This document shows positions 1-6,251 of a stretch of 7,719 nt of DNA, piece after piece (positions within the stretch are counted from its first letter, which is position 1; each line of letters begins with the position of its first letter). The position numbers and the translations under genes were made by a program. The notes under the pieces are model-generated. The model worked only from the letters and a program-made list of their open reading frames with translations. It did not search any database and was not told the DNA's origin. The DNA comes from an uncultured Collinsella sp. (GTDB lineage Bacteria; Actinomycetota; Coriobacteriia; Coriobacteriales; Coriobacteriaceae), in contig USCN01000063.1 in assembly GCA_900553165.1 (NCBI GenBank), positions 1 through 7,719 of the forward strand, given 5' to 3'.

Positions 1-1011
1 ATCGGCTGGGCGGCGGGCCGCCTGATTGAACGCGCGCACGCAACGGCCAAGGACGCGCAGACCATCTTTTTGTTCGCCGTGGCCATCGTCGCCTACGCGC
101 TGCCGAGCTACCTGGGCGGCAACGGCTTTTTGGCTGTATACCTGGCCGGCATTGTGCTGGGTGCCAGCGACATCACCGGCAAAGTCGAGATGGCGCACTT
201 CTTTGACACCCTCACCGAGATGGCAGAGATGACCATCTTCTTTTTGCTGGGCCTGCTCGTTACACCCGCACGCCTGCCGCAAATGCTGCTACCGGGCCTG
301 GCACTCATGGCGTTTATGCTCTTTGCGAGCCGCCCCATCGCCGTAGGCATGCTGCTGGCGCCGTTTAGGACGAACCCTCGCCAGGTTGCGCTCGTAAGCT
401 GGGCGGGTCTGCGCGGAGCAGCTTCGGTCGTCTTTAGTCTCTTTGCCGTGGTGGCCGGCGTTCCCGGCGGACACGACCTATTTGACCTGGTGTTTGTGAT
501 TGCCGTGTCGAGCATTGTGGTGCAGGGCTCGCTGCTGCCGGCGGTGGCGAAGAAGCTCGATATGATCGATGCGACCGGCGACGTGCGCCGCACCTTTAAC
601 GACTACCGCGACGAGGACGGCATGTCGTTTGTAAAGCTCAAGGTGGGCGCTGGACATCCGTTTGCCGGACGCTCGCTCGCGGACATTGGCAGCGCGACGG
701 ACATGCTGGTGGTCTTGGTGCTGCGCGACGGTGCGCACCCGGTGCTGCCCAACGGCGATACCGTCATCGAGGAAGGTGACCTGCTGGTGATGGCCGCGCC
801 AACGTTTGAAGAGCGTGCCGAGGTTACGCTGCGCGAGGTCACCGTGACCCCCCACGGTCGCCTGGCCGGCCAGCGTCTTCGCGATGTGCCGCAGGGCAAG
901 CACCCCTTTATCGTGGTGATGCTCAAGCGCGACGGCCAAACGATCATCCCCGACGGCAACACCCTAATATATGCCGGCGACGAAGCCGTCATCGCCACGC
1001 TAGCTTCCTAG
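1..1011 (+). CDS. CPA1-type K+(Na+)/H+ antiporter with two TrkA_C domains (5' end missing)
   Basis: This is the C-terminal part (336 residues) of an inner-membrane monovalent cation/proton antiporter of the NhaP2/CvrA (potassium/proton antiporter) type. The frame is open from base 1, so the start lies outside the window. Hydrophobic segments lie at visible residues about 21-40, 44-57, 77-90, 95-122, 131-155 and 160-186. The CPA1 hallmark WAGLRGA is at 134-140. A charged linker leads to two consecutive TrkA_C (RCK C-terminal) modules at about 208-267 and 277-336, each with a GRSLADI- or GQRLRDV-like entry and a P-(N/D)-G-(D/N)-T..GD turn. TrkA_C domains usually gate transport by binding a small ligand on the cytosolic side, so this is probably a ligand-regulated exporter for K+ or pH balance. 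Ion specificity cannot be read from the sequence. The gene ends 21 nt from the convergent small gene, with no obvious terminator between. Confidence 0.9.
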   Translation: MGWAAGRLIERAHATAKDAQTIFLFAVAIVAYALPSYLGGNGFLAVYLAGIVLGASDITGKVEMAHFFDTLTEMAEMTIFFLLGLLVTPARLPQMLLPGLALMAFMLFASRPIAVGMLLAPFRTNPRQVALVSWAGLRGAASVVFSLFAVVAGVPGGHDLFDLVFVIAVSSIVVQGSLLPAVAKKLDMIDATGDVRRTFNDYRDEDGMSFVKLKVGAGHPFAGRSLADIGSATDMLVVLVLRDGAHPVLPNGDTVIEEGDLLVMAAPTFEERAEVTLREVTVTPHGRLAGQRLRDVPQGKHPFIVVMLKRDGQTIIPDGNTLIYAGDEAVIATLAS

Positions 1012-1032
1012 CAGCCCGTCCCTCTTCAGCTA

Positions 1033-1224
1033 CTAGCTGTCACCCACAGCAAAGTCGCGGAGGTCGAGGCCTTCGCGTTCGGCTCGGGCTAGGAGCTCTT
1101 GGGGCGACTCGTCCTCGATATCCATCACGTCGAGCATGGCAGCGGGAAAGCCCACGCCAGCCGCGCTCCCCGCGTAGTCGAGCAAGCCCTCGCGCAGCTG
1201 GTCTACATCAACTTCAATCTTCAC
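1033..1224 (-). CDS. Small acidic protein of unknown function (63 aa)
   Basis: I do not recognise this family. The protein is 63 residues, acidic, and looks alpha-helical and soluble: residues 1-20 are rich in Val, Asp and Leu, 21-35 are small and hydrophobic (AAGVGFPAAMLDVM), and 36-60 are strongly charged (EDESPQELLARAEREGLD). There is no signal peptide, membrane segment or Cys/His metal site. The start is the GTG at 1224-1222, because a perfect AGGAGG (1237-1232 on the minus strand) sits 7 nt upstream. The frame stays open further upstream, but with no comparable ribosome binding site, and that stretch belongs to the intergenic region. It converges on the antiporter gene and diverges from the MazG-like gene. 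The good ribosome binding site and high-GC codon use argue for a real gene despite its size. Confidence 0.72.
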   Translation of the reverse strand: MKIEVDVDQLREGLLDYAGSAAGVGFPAAMLDVMDIEDESPQELLARAEREGLDLRDFAVGDS

Positions 1225-1336
1225 GGTGAATCCTCCTACCGGGCAATCGCGGCCGGACAAACCGCACGTCCCAACTGATGTGCAATAAACTCCAGATACG
1301 GCCATAATAAAATAATGAACATCAGGGAGGTTACGG
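1225..1336. promoter_or_regulatory. Divergent intergenic region, probable promoter of the MazG-like operon
   Basis: This 112-nt gap separates the divergent 63-aa and MazG-like genes. For the plus strand, an AT-rich patch at 1301-1316 contains CATAAT (1303-1308), a fair -10 element about 16 nt before the AGGGAGG ribosome binding site (1324-1330). No convincing -35 is found 16-18 nt upstream (GTGCAA at 1280 is the nearest), so the promoter call is weak. I see no clear promoter for the minus-strand gene. Confidence 0.35.
1232..1237 (-). promoter_or_regulatory. Shine-Dalgarno AGGAGG that fixes the GTG start of the 63-aa gene
   Basis: Read on the minus strand this is AGGAGG followed by ATTCACC and then GTG, a 7-nt spacing. 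It decides the start of the small gene in favour of the GTG rather than any upstream in-frame ATG. Confidence 0.75.
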
Positions 1337-1696
1337 ATGATGGACAAGCTCACTGCCATGACAGAACAAGTCAGAGATTTTTGTGATGCGCGCGATTGGC
1401 GCAAATATCACACTCCAAAGGAACTTGCCATCGGCATAGCGACAGAGTCCTCCGAACTCCTTCAGCTTTTCCGCTTTATGAGCGACAAGCGCATTGCAGA
1501 AATGTTCGATAGCCCTGATCAGCGCCAAGCCATCGAAGACGAAGTTGCCGACACGCTCCTCTTTCTCCTACGTTTCGCCGATCTAAACGGAATCGACCTC
1601 CCAAAGGCGCTCTCGTCCAAACTCAAACGCAACGGCGAGCGCTATCCCGTCGACACCAGCTCCAGCGAATACAGAAAGGCGGCCCACCATGAGTAA
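1337..1696 (+). CDS. MazG-like nucleotide pyrophosphohydrolase
   Basis: This is a 119-residue all-alpha NTP pyrophosphatase of the MazG/RS21-C6 (dCTPase-like) superfamily, whose members hydrolyse (d)NTPs to (d)NMP and PPi in the cytosol. The metal-binding signature is visible: ExxE at E37-E40 (ESSE) and ExxD at E69-D72 (EVAD), about 30 residues apart. The C-terminus carries the family's Lys-rich N-x-x-RYP element (KLKRNGERYPV, 95-105). The length fits a single-domain member. AGGGAGG (1324-1330) is 6 nt before the first ATG and 9 nt before a second ATG (1340), so either may be used. The last 8 nt overlap the next gene (ATGAGTAA, 1689-1696), which implies translational coupling. The natural substrate is not readable: it could be house-cleaning of damaged nucleotides, or nucleotide depletion or signalling within a defence-type pair. 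Base composition is more AT-rich than the flanking genes. Confidence 0.88.
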   Translation: MMDKLTAMTEQVRDFCDARDWRKYHTPKELAIGIATESSELLQLFRFMSDKRIAEMFDSPDQRQAIEDEVADTLLFLLRFADLNGIDLPKALSSKLKRNGERYPVDTSSSEYRKAAHHE

Positions 1697-2888
1697 TGAG
1701 TTCGCCCTTCGACAATACACGCTTCCCCTCCCCCAACCCTTCGAGGCAAGCGAATCGCTGCAGGACTTTGGCACGCCAAAGCCCGGATTCCACCATGACG
1801 AGAGTTGGCCCGTTCTCTATATTCTGACCAACAGTAAAAACAAAACGGCGTACATCGGTCAAACGACCAATTATCGACGCCGCATGAAGCAACACGCCGC
1901 AAACGTGGACAAAGACTTCGACCGGACCCTCCTGATTGACAATCCAACCTTCAATCAGTCAGCAACATTTGAGTTTGAGAATCGACTTATCGAGCTGTTC
2001 TGCGCTGACGAAAAATACCAGGTAACCAACGCCAACAATGGCTATGCCCAGTTCGATTATTTTGAGCGACCTCAGTATCGCCAGAAGTTCAGAGACCTCT
2101 GGACAAAGCTTCGCGAAGAGAACTATGCGATCCACCCCATCGAAGAGCTCGAGAATACCGACCTGTTCAAATTCTCGCCCTTCAAAACGCTCACGCCCGA
2201 TCAATACGAAACGATTGAGGCGATTTACAGGCGGCTCGAGCAAGAGCATGAAGACATTAAACACGGCGGTCCCAAGAAAGAGCGCGTAACCGTCGTGAAC
2301 GGCGCGCCGGGAACAGGCAAAACAATCCTCGCCATCAGTCTCATGTTCAAAATCAAAAATGAGCCGAACCTTTCCGGTCTGCGGGTCGGCTTCGTGACGC
2401 CCATGGAGTCTCTGAGCAAGACGCTCAAAAAACTCACGCACTTCCTCCCCGGGTTAAAGCCCGGCGATATCCTGAGCCCCAACGACGTCACAAAAAACGA
2501 TCGGTATGACGTCTTGCTTGTCGACGAGGCGCACCGACTGGGAAACTACTTATCCGCCGGCGCCGGCATCGGAGCTTTCTACAACACATGTGAACGACTC
2601 AGCTTGCCGCGCACGAGCAGCCAGGTGGATTGGATTTTCAAATGCTGCGACAAGGCGTACCTGTTCTTTGACCCCAAACAGCAAGTCCGCGCATCGGGAC
2701 TCAACCGAGATGGCCTTGAGCAGCGACTCAACCAACTCGAAGAAGCCGGCATCGAGACCGAAGAATTCAACTTGAGTACCCAAATGCGCGTGCGTGGCGG
2801 CGATGAGTACCTCGATTTTGTCTACGACCTGCTTGATAACAAAGCGTACATGCATGCCGGCATGAAGTTCAAAGCACTCTTTTCATAG
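1689..2888 (+). CDS. GIY-YIG nuclease-DUF2075 helicase/NTPase fusion, N-terminal 399 aa before an amber stop
   Basis: Residues about 40-118 form a GIY-YIG endonuclease domain: LYIL (43-46) and YIG (55-57) for the two motif halves, R63/R65 and H69 in the following helix, a candidate metal-binding Glu at E97 (FEFENRLIE) and a terminal N-x-N-N-G. Residues from about 170 form a DUF2075 P-loop domain related to superfamily-1 helicases: Walker A GAPGTGKT (205-212), Walker B/motif II VDEAHR (278-283), a motif III-like FFDPKQQ (326-332) and a motif IV-like STQMR (363-367). The frame stops at an amber codon after residue 399, although the same frame continues without another stop to 3431 with the remaining helicase motifs. 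The intact protein would be 580 residues. The start ATG overlaps the end of the MazG-like gene and has AGGCGG upstream. The truncated product keeps the nuclease and ATP-binding lobe but should be unable to couple ATP hydrolysis to movement. The role is probably nucleic acid cleavage or processing, perhaps in phage defence (inference). Confidence 0.85.
   Translation: MSNEFALRQYTLPLPQPFEASESLQDFGTPKPGFHHDESWPVLYILTNSKNKTAYIGQTTNYRRRMKQHAANVDKDFDRTLLIDNPTFNQSATFEFENRLIELFCADEKYQVTNANNGYAQFDYFERPQYRQKFRDLWTKLREENYAIHPIEELENTDLFKFSPFKTLTPDQYETIEAIYRRLEQEHEDIKHGGPKKERVTVVNGAPGTGKTILAISLMFKIKNEPNLSGLRVGFVTPMESLSKTLKKLTHFLPGLKPGDILSPNDVTKNDRYDVLLVDEAHRLGNYLSAGAGIGAFYNTCERLSLPRTSSQVDWIFKCCDKAYLFFDPKQQVRASGLNRDGLEQRLNQLEEAGIETEEFNLSTQMRVRGGDEYLDFVYDLLDNKAYMHAGMKFKALFS
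2886..2888 (+). other. Single in-frame amber codon interrupting the DUF2075 gene
   Basis: TAG at codon 400 of a frame that is otherwise open from 1689 to 3431. Protein similarity to DUF2075 is continuous on both sides in the same frame, so this is a nonsense substitution, a recoded codon or a sequencing error, not an indel. The following base is G (TAGG). No ATG, GTG or TTG with a ribosome binding site follows closely that would restart translation. Confidence 0.9.
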
Positions 2889-3431
2889 GAGCCTTACGAT
2901 TCGCGAGCCGGGGATCCGGACAGCGATATCCCCAGATACCAGTTTGGAATCGTCGACCGATTTGAGGACTTCTGCTCTCTGCAGCAAACCAAGGAAGAAG
3001 AAGTTGGTCTATCCCGCATGATGGCAGGCTTTGCGTGGAAGTGGGAAACGAAGAATAACAAAGATGCGTTCGATATCGTCATCGAGGGCATTCCCAAACG
3101 CTGGAACTCAACCCAGAAGGATTGGGTTAACTCCGCCAACGCCGTCAACGAAGTCGGATGCATTCATACGGTACAAGGCTACGACCTCAACTACGGATTC
3201 GTAATTCTGGGTCCCGACATTTACTACGATTCGAACAAAGATGCAGTCAACGTTAACAGGGCAAACTTCAAAGATGCCGTTGCCAAGAAAAAGGCAAGCG
3301 ACGATGATCTGCAAAAGATCATCGTCAACGCCTACTACGTCCTCATGACGCGCGGCATGTTAGGAACGTATCTCTATGTGTGCGACCCCGCGCTCAAAGA
3401 GTACCTGTCACGGTATATCCCGGCGATATAG
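2889..3431 (+). pseudogene. C-terminal remainder of the DUF2075 helicase/NTPase, separated by the amber codon
   Basis: This is 180 codons in the same frame as the upstream GIY-YIG-DUF2075 gene, ending at TAG 3429-3431. It keeps clear family sequence, numbered for the full 580-residue protein: GLSRMMAGFAW (440-450), the SF1 motif V-like HTVQGYD (493-499), and the motif VI-like VLMTRG (551-556) whose Arg555 is the expected arginine finger, followed by GTYLYVCD. These elements belong to the second RecA-like lobe and are needed for ATP hydrolysis. An ATG pair at 3018 could start a 137-residue fragment, but it lacks a proper Shine-Dalgarno and would begin inside the domain, so independent translation is unlikely. 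There are no further stops or frameshifts, so the loss is recent, artefactual, or bypassed by readthrough. Confidence 0.75.
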
Positions 3432-3525
3432 ACCTTGCGACCGCCCTCCCCCATGTAACCATCCTGTAAATCATAGCGGCGCACTCGAGTTTTACCGTGA
3501 TGCGGTCGCGCCTAGCGCTCCACTG

Positions 3526-3534
3526 TGCTAAAGT
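3526..3534 (+). promoter_or_regulatory. Candidate extended -10 promoter of serC
   Basis: TGCTAAAGT is an extended -10 (TGn plus a 4/6 match to TATAAT) about 40 nt before the serC start. No -35 is recognisable at the proper distance, which is tolerated for extended -10 promoters. A perfect palindrome GAACGTTC (3540-3547) falls at the expected transcription start and could be an operator or chance. The rest of the 142-nt gap (3432-3573) holds no gene. Confidence 0.35.
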
Positions 3535-3573
3535 ATCCCGAACGTTCAAACGACTACGAGGGGGAACTAGAAG

Positions 3574-4698
3574 ATGGCACGTGTGCACAACTTCTCAGCT
3601 GGCCCGGCCGCACTGCCCACAAGCGTGCTCGCCGAGATCGCCGACGAGATGATGGACTACCGCGGTTGCGGCATGTCCGTGCTCGAGATGAGCCATCGAT
3701 CTAGCATGTACCAGCAGATCATCGACGACGCCGAGGCAACCCTACGCCGCCTGCTGAGCATCCCCGACAATTACCGTGTCCTGTTTTTGCAGGGCGGCGC
3801 CACGCTGCAGTTTGCGGGCATCCCCATGAACCTCATGCGCCGCGGGCGCGCCGGCTACATCGTGACCGGCAACTTTGCCAACAAGGCGTACAAGGAGGCC
3901 GCCAAGTACGGCGAGGCCGTGCTGCTCGCGAGCTCCGAAGACACCAACTTCGACCGCATCCCCGACATGGCCGACATCAACGCGCGTATTGCCGCCGAGG
4001 CTGCGGGCGACGGGCTCGACTACGTCTACATCTGCCAGAACAACACCATCTTTGGCACCATGTACCGCGAGCTGCCTAACTGCGGCGATGTGCCGCTGGT
4101 CGCCGATGTTTCGAGCTGCTTTTTGTCGCAGCCACTCGACGTCGAGCGCTACGGACTCATCTACGCCGGCGCTCAGAAAAACGCCGGCGCCGCTGGCGTG
4201 ACCGTGGTCATCGTGCGCGACGACCTGATCGCCGACGGCCCGGCCTTTGCGCAGACGCCGCAGTACATGAACCTTAAGACCCAGGCCGCCAAGGGCTCCA
4301 TGCTCAACACGCCCAACACCTTTGGCATCTACGTGTGCGGCAAGGTGTTCCGTTGGGTTGAGCAGACCGGCGGACTTGCCGCCATGGCCGAGCGCAACTG
4401 GGCCAAGGCCAACCTGCTCTACGACCTGCTCGAGCACAGCGAGCTGTTCCATGGCACCGCGCAGGCCAACAGCCGCTCCATCGCCAACGTCACGTTCCGT
4501 ACCGGCGACGCCGAACTCGACGCGGCCTTTGTTGCGGGCGCGGCAGAGCACCAGATCCAAAACGTCAAGGGCCATCGCCTCGTCGGCGGAATGCGCGCCA
4601 GCGTGTACAACGCCGTCACCATGGAGGACGTGCAGGCGCTGGCCACGTACGTGAAGGACTTCGAAGCGCAGCATAGTTTGAGCCCGCGATCTAACTAG
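3574..4698 (+). CDS. serC: Phosphoserine aminotransferase
   Basis: SerC is a cytosolic PLP enzyme that transfers the amino group of glutamate to 3-phosphohydroxypyruvate, giving O-phosphoserine, the second step of serine biosynthesis. The same family also acts on 3-hydroxy-4-phosphohydroxythreonine in vitamin B6 synthesis in some bacteria. The 374 residues match the usual length (about 360). Visible features: N-terminal NFSAGPAALP (6-15), the substrate-binding HR pair (H41-R42), the PLP-phosphate loop GGAT (74-77), the ring-nitrogen Asp in ADVSS (D178), the Schiff-base lysine in GAQKNAG (K202) and C-terminal GGMRASVYNA with substrate Arg R341. GAGGGGG (3558-3564) lies 9 nt before the ATG. It is followed 69 nt later by serA on the same strand, so the two probably share a transcript. 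Confidence 0.97.
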   Translation: MARVHNFSAGPAALPTSVLAEIADEMMDYRGCGMSVLEMSHRSSMYQQIIDDAEATLRRLLSIPDNYRVLFLQGGATLQFAGIPMNLMRRGRAGYIVTGNFANKAYKEAAKYGEAVLLASSEDTNFDRIPDMADINARIAAEAAGDGLDYVYICQNNTIFGTMYRELPNCGDVPLVADVSSCFLSQPLDVERYGLIYAGAQKNAGAAGVTVVIVRDDLIADGPAFAQTPQYMNLKTQAAKGSMLNTPNTFGIYVCGKVFRWVEQTGGLAAMAERNWAKANLLYDLLEHSELFHGTAQANSRSIANVTFRTGDAELDAAFVAGAAEHQIQNVKGHRLVGGMRASVYNAVTMEDVQALATYVKDFEAQHSLSPRSN

Positions 4699-4714
4699 CC
4701 CGCAACACGCGGGC
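4698..4714 (+). other. Intercistronic hairpin at the serC stop codon
   Basis: GCCCGC (4698-4703), loop AACAC, GCGGGC (4709-4714) form a perfect 6-bp GC stem whose first base is the last base of the serC stop. No T-run follows (CGACCAGCC), so it is not a standard terminator. It may mark 3'-end processing or differential stability of serC relative to serA. Confidence 0.5.
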
Positions 4715-4736
4715 CGACCAGCCACTTCAAACCACT

Positions 4737-4745
4737 TGTTATAAA
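4737..4745 (+). promoter_or_regulatory. Possible internal extended -10 promoter before serA
   Basis: TGTTATAAA is an extended -10 with a 5/6 match to TATAAT, inside the palindrome-like TTGTT-ATA-AACAA (4736-4748). No -35 is visible. Transcription would begin around 4752, just before the TAAGGAG ribosome binding site (4755-4761), giving a leader of only about 15 nt. Confidence 0.28.
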
Positions 4746-4767
4746 CAAATCCGCTAAGGAGTTTTTC

Positions 4768-5931
4768 ATGCGCAAGATTAAAACCATCGACGACATTACC
4801 AAGGACGGCAAAGTCGAATTTGGCGAGGGCTACGAGTTTGTGGGCACCGCCGAGGAGGCCGACGCCATTCTGATGCGCTCCACCGACCTGCACGGCTACG
4901 AGCTGCCCGAGGGCATCCGCGCCATCGCCCGCTGCGGCGCCGGCGTCAACAACATCCCCGTCGAGGAGTACGCCAAGAAGGGCGTCGTCGTCTTTAACTC
5001 CCCCGGCGCCAACAGCAACGCCGTCAAGGAGCTCGTCCTGGGCATGTTGGTGCTCTCGAGCCGCGGCGTGGTGCAATCGATGAACTGGGTGCGTGACAAC
5101 GCCGACGACCCCGAGATTCAGGTCGATGCCGAAAAGGCCAAGAAGGCCTTTGTGGGCCGCGAGCTCAAGGGCAAGCGCATCGGCGTCATCGGCCTGGGCA
5201 ACGTGGGCTCCAAGGTCGCCAACGCCTGTGTCGATCTGGGCATGGACGTCTACGGCTACGACCCGTTCATTTCCGTCGAGCACGCATGGGTGCTGAGTCG
5301 CGAGGTGCAGCGCGTGGGCACGCTCGAGGACCTCTGCCGCGGCTGCGACTACCTCACCGTGCACGTGCCCAGCAAGGCCGATACCATCGGCATGATCAGC
5401 ACCGAGCAGATCGACCTGCTGGCGCCCGACGCCGTGCTCATCAACTACGCGCGCGAAACCATCATTGACGAGGACGCCGTCGACGCTGCCCTGCGCGAGG
5501 GCAAGCTCAGCTGGTTTAGCTGCGACTTTGCCACGCCCAAGACCGTCAAGATGCCCAACACGTTTATCACCACGCATTCGGGCGCCGGCACCGGCGAGGC
5601 CGAGGCCAACTGCGCCGACATGGCCATCAGCGAGCTCAAGGATTACCTGGAAAACGGCAACATCGCGCACAGCGTCAACTACCCCGCCTGCAGCATGGGC
5701 AAGGCGCGCGCCGCAAGCCGCATTGCCTGCCTGCATGCCAACGTGCCCAACATGATCGGCCAGATCACGGCCATTCTCGCCAAGGACAACGCCAACGTGC
5801 AGCGCATGACCAACGAGTCCGCTGGCGAGAACGCCTACACCATGTTCGACACCGATGAGCACCTGGACGGCAGCACGATCGAGGCACTCAAGCATATTCC
5901 GTCGATGTATCGTGTGCGCGTGATTAAATAG
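4768..5931 (+). CDS. serA: D-3-phosphoglycerate dehydrogenase (ACT-domain form)
   Basis: SerA is a cytosolic NAD-dependent enzyme that oxidises 3-phosphoglycerate to 3-phosphohydroxypyruvate, the first committed step of serine synthesis, and supplies the SerC substrate. The 387 residues comprise a split substrate-binding domain (about 1-95 and 280-305), a Rossmann domain (about 96-280) with GLGNVG (142-147), and a C-terminal ACT domain (about 315-387, HANVPNMIGQIT) that normally binds serine for feedback inhibition. The extra ASB domain of the long mycobacterial type is absent, so it resembles the E. coli-type layout. Substrate-loop RCGAGVNN (55-62), catalytic Arg R229 (NYARE) and His H270 (THSGAGT) are present. 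The canonical catalytic Glu of the DVF-x-x-EP motif is not visible: the corresponding stretch reads CDFATPKT (252-259). TAAGGAG is 6 nt upstream of the ATG. SerB, needed to finish the pathway, is not in the window. Confidence 0.95.
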   Translation: MRKIKTIDDITKDGKVEFGEGYEFVGTAEEADAILMRSTDLHGYELPEGIRAIARCGAGVNNIPVEEYAKKGVVVFNSPGANSNAVKELVLGMLVLSSRGVVQSMNWVRDNADDPEIQVDAEKAKKAFVGRELKGKRIGVIGLGNVGSKVANACVDLGMDVYGYDPFISVEHAWVLSREVQRVGTLEDLCRGCDYLTVHVPSKADTIGMISTEQIDLLAPDAVLINYARETIIDEDAVDAALREGKLSWFSCDFATPKTVKMPNTFITTHSGAGTGEAEANCADMAISELKDYLENGNIAHSVNYPACSMGKARAASRIACLHANVPNMIGQITAILAKDNANVQRMTNESAGENAYTMFDTDEHLDGSTIEALKHIPSMYRVRVIK

Positions 5932-5970
5932 CGCCGGCGCCAATCCTGCCAGACAGACCACGAAGCCCAT

Positions 5971-6008
5971 TCGGCCCCCGTTTTCACGAAACGGGGGCCG
6001 ATTTTGTT
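5971..6008 (+). terminator. Strong intrinsic terminator of serC-serA
   Basis: A 13-bp perfect stem (5971-5983 with 5989-6001; core GGCCCCCG/CGGGGGCC), loop TCACG, followed by TTTTGTT. It lies 40 nt after the serA stop and is the clear end of the serine operon. Confidence 0.93.
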
Positions 6009-6077
6009 GCTCCGGACGACTTTAAAATGATACCCATAACAAGTTTTTTCAGATAATCGATAGTGAGGCTCAAGTCG

Positions 6078-6197
6078 CTAAGCACACCCGCTTTGATAAA
6101 CAGCTTTATCAGGGACTTTAGTAGGTAAAAATCGATCTCTATGTGCCGAATGTAAGTTGACTGTCCATTTTCCGAAACAACTTATTCTAGATAGCAT
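6078..6197 (-). CDS. Possible 39-aa small ORF with good ribosome binding site
   Basis: On the minus strand GGAGGGG (6212-6206) lies 8 nt before ATG (6197-6195), followed by 39 codons to TAG. The peptide begins MLSRISCFGKWTVN and has no recognisable domain, signal peptide or membrane segment. It lies downstream of the 349-aa gene on the same strand, behind a hairpin that may terminate transcription. The ribosome binding site is the only support, and the frame could easily be chance. Confidence 0.2.
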   Translation of the reverse strand: MLSRISCFGKWTVNLHSAHRDRFLPTKVPDKAVYQSGCA

Positions 6198-6251
6198 TTT
6201 TAAGGCCCCTCCAAGGCGAAATATAAGTCTTTTTGTGACCAAAACTCTAGT

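Noticed and set aside
1225..1404. Extension of the 63-aa protein to an ATG at 1404 (123 aa)
   Set aside because: It would overlap the MazG-like gene and lacks a ribosome binding site, while the GTG at 1224 has a perfect AGGAGG at 7 nt.
3437..3509. Inverted repeat GCGACCGC / GCGGTCGC before serC
   Set aside because: Perfect 8-bp arms but 57 nt apart, in GC-rich DNA; an 8-bp match is not rare at this scale and no T-run follows.
3540..3547. GAACGTTC palindrome as a LexA (SOS) box near the serC promoter
   Set aside because: LexA boxes of the GAAC-N4-GTTC type need a 4-nt spacer, which is missing here, and serC is not an expected SOS gene.
3742..5970. A 742-codon open frame on the minus strand across serC and serA
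   Set aside because: It is antisense to two genes with unmistakable motifs. The product is a low-complexity His/Val/Gly/Ala/Leu-rich shadow, as expected from strong high-GC codon bias on the other strand.
5984..6181. Minus-strand 65-codon frame containing RHIEIDFYLL, which briefly recalls retroelement polyproteins
   Set aside because: Very short local likeness, no start codon, and the frame runs into the serA terminator; chance is the simpler reading.
6157..6187. TTGACT with TTATTC as a plus-strand promoter
   Set aside because: The spacing is 19 nt, the -10 match is poor, and no plus-strand gene follows.
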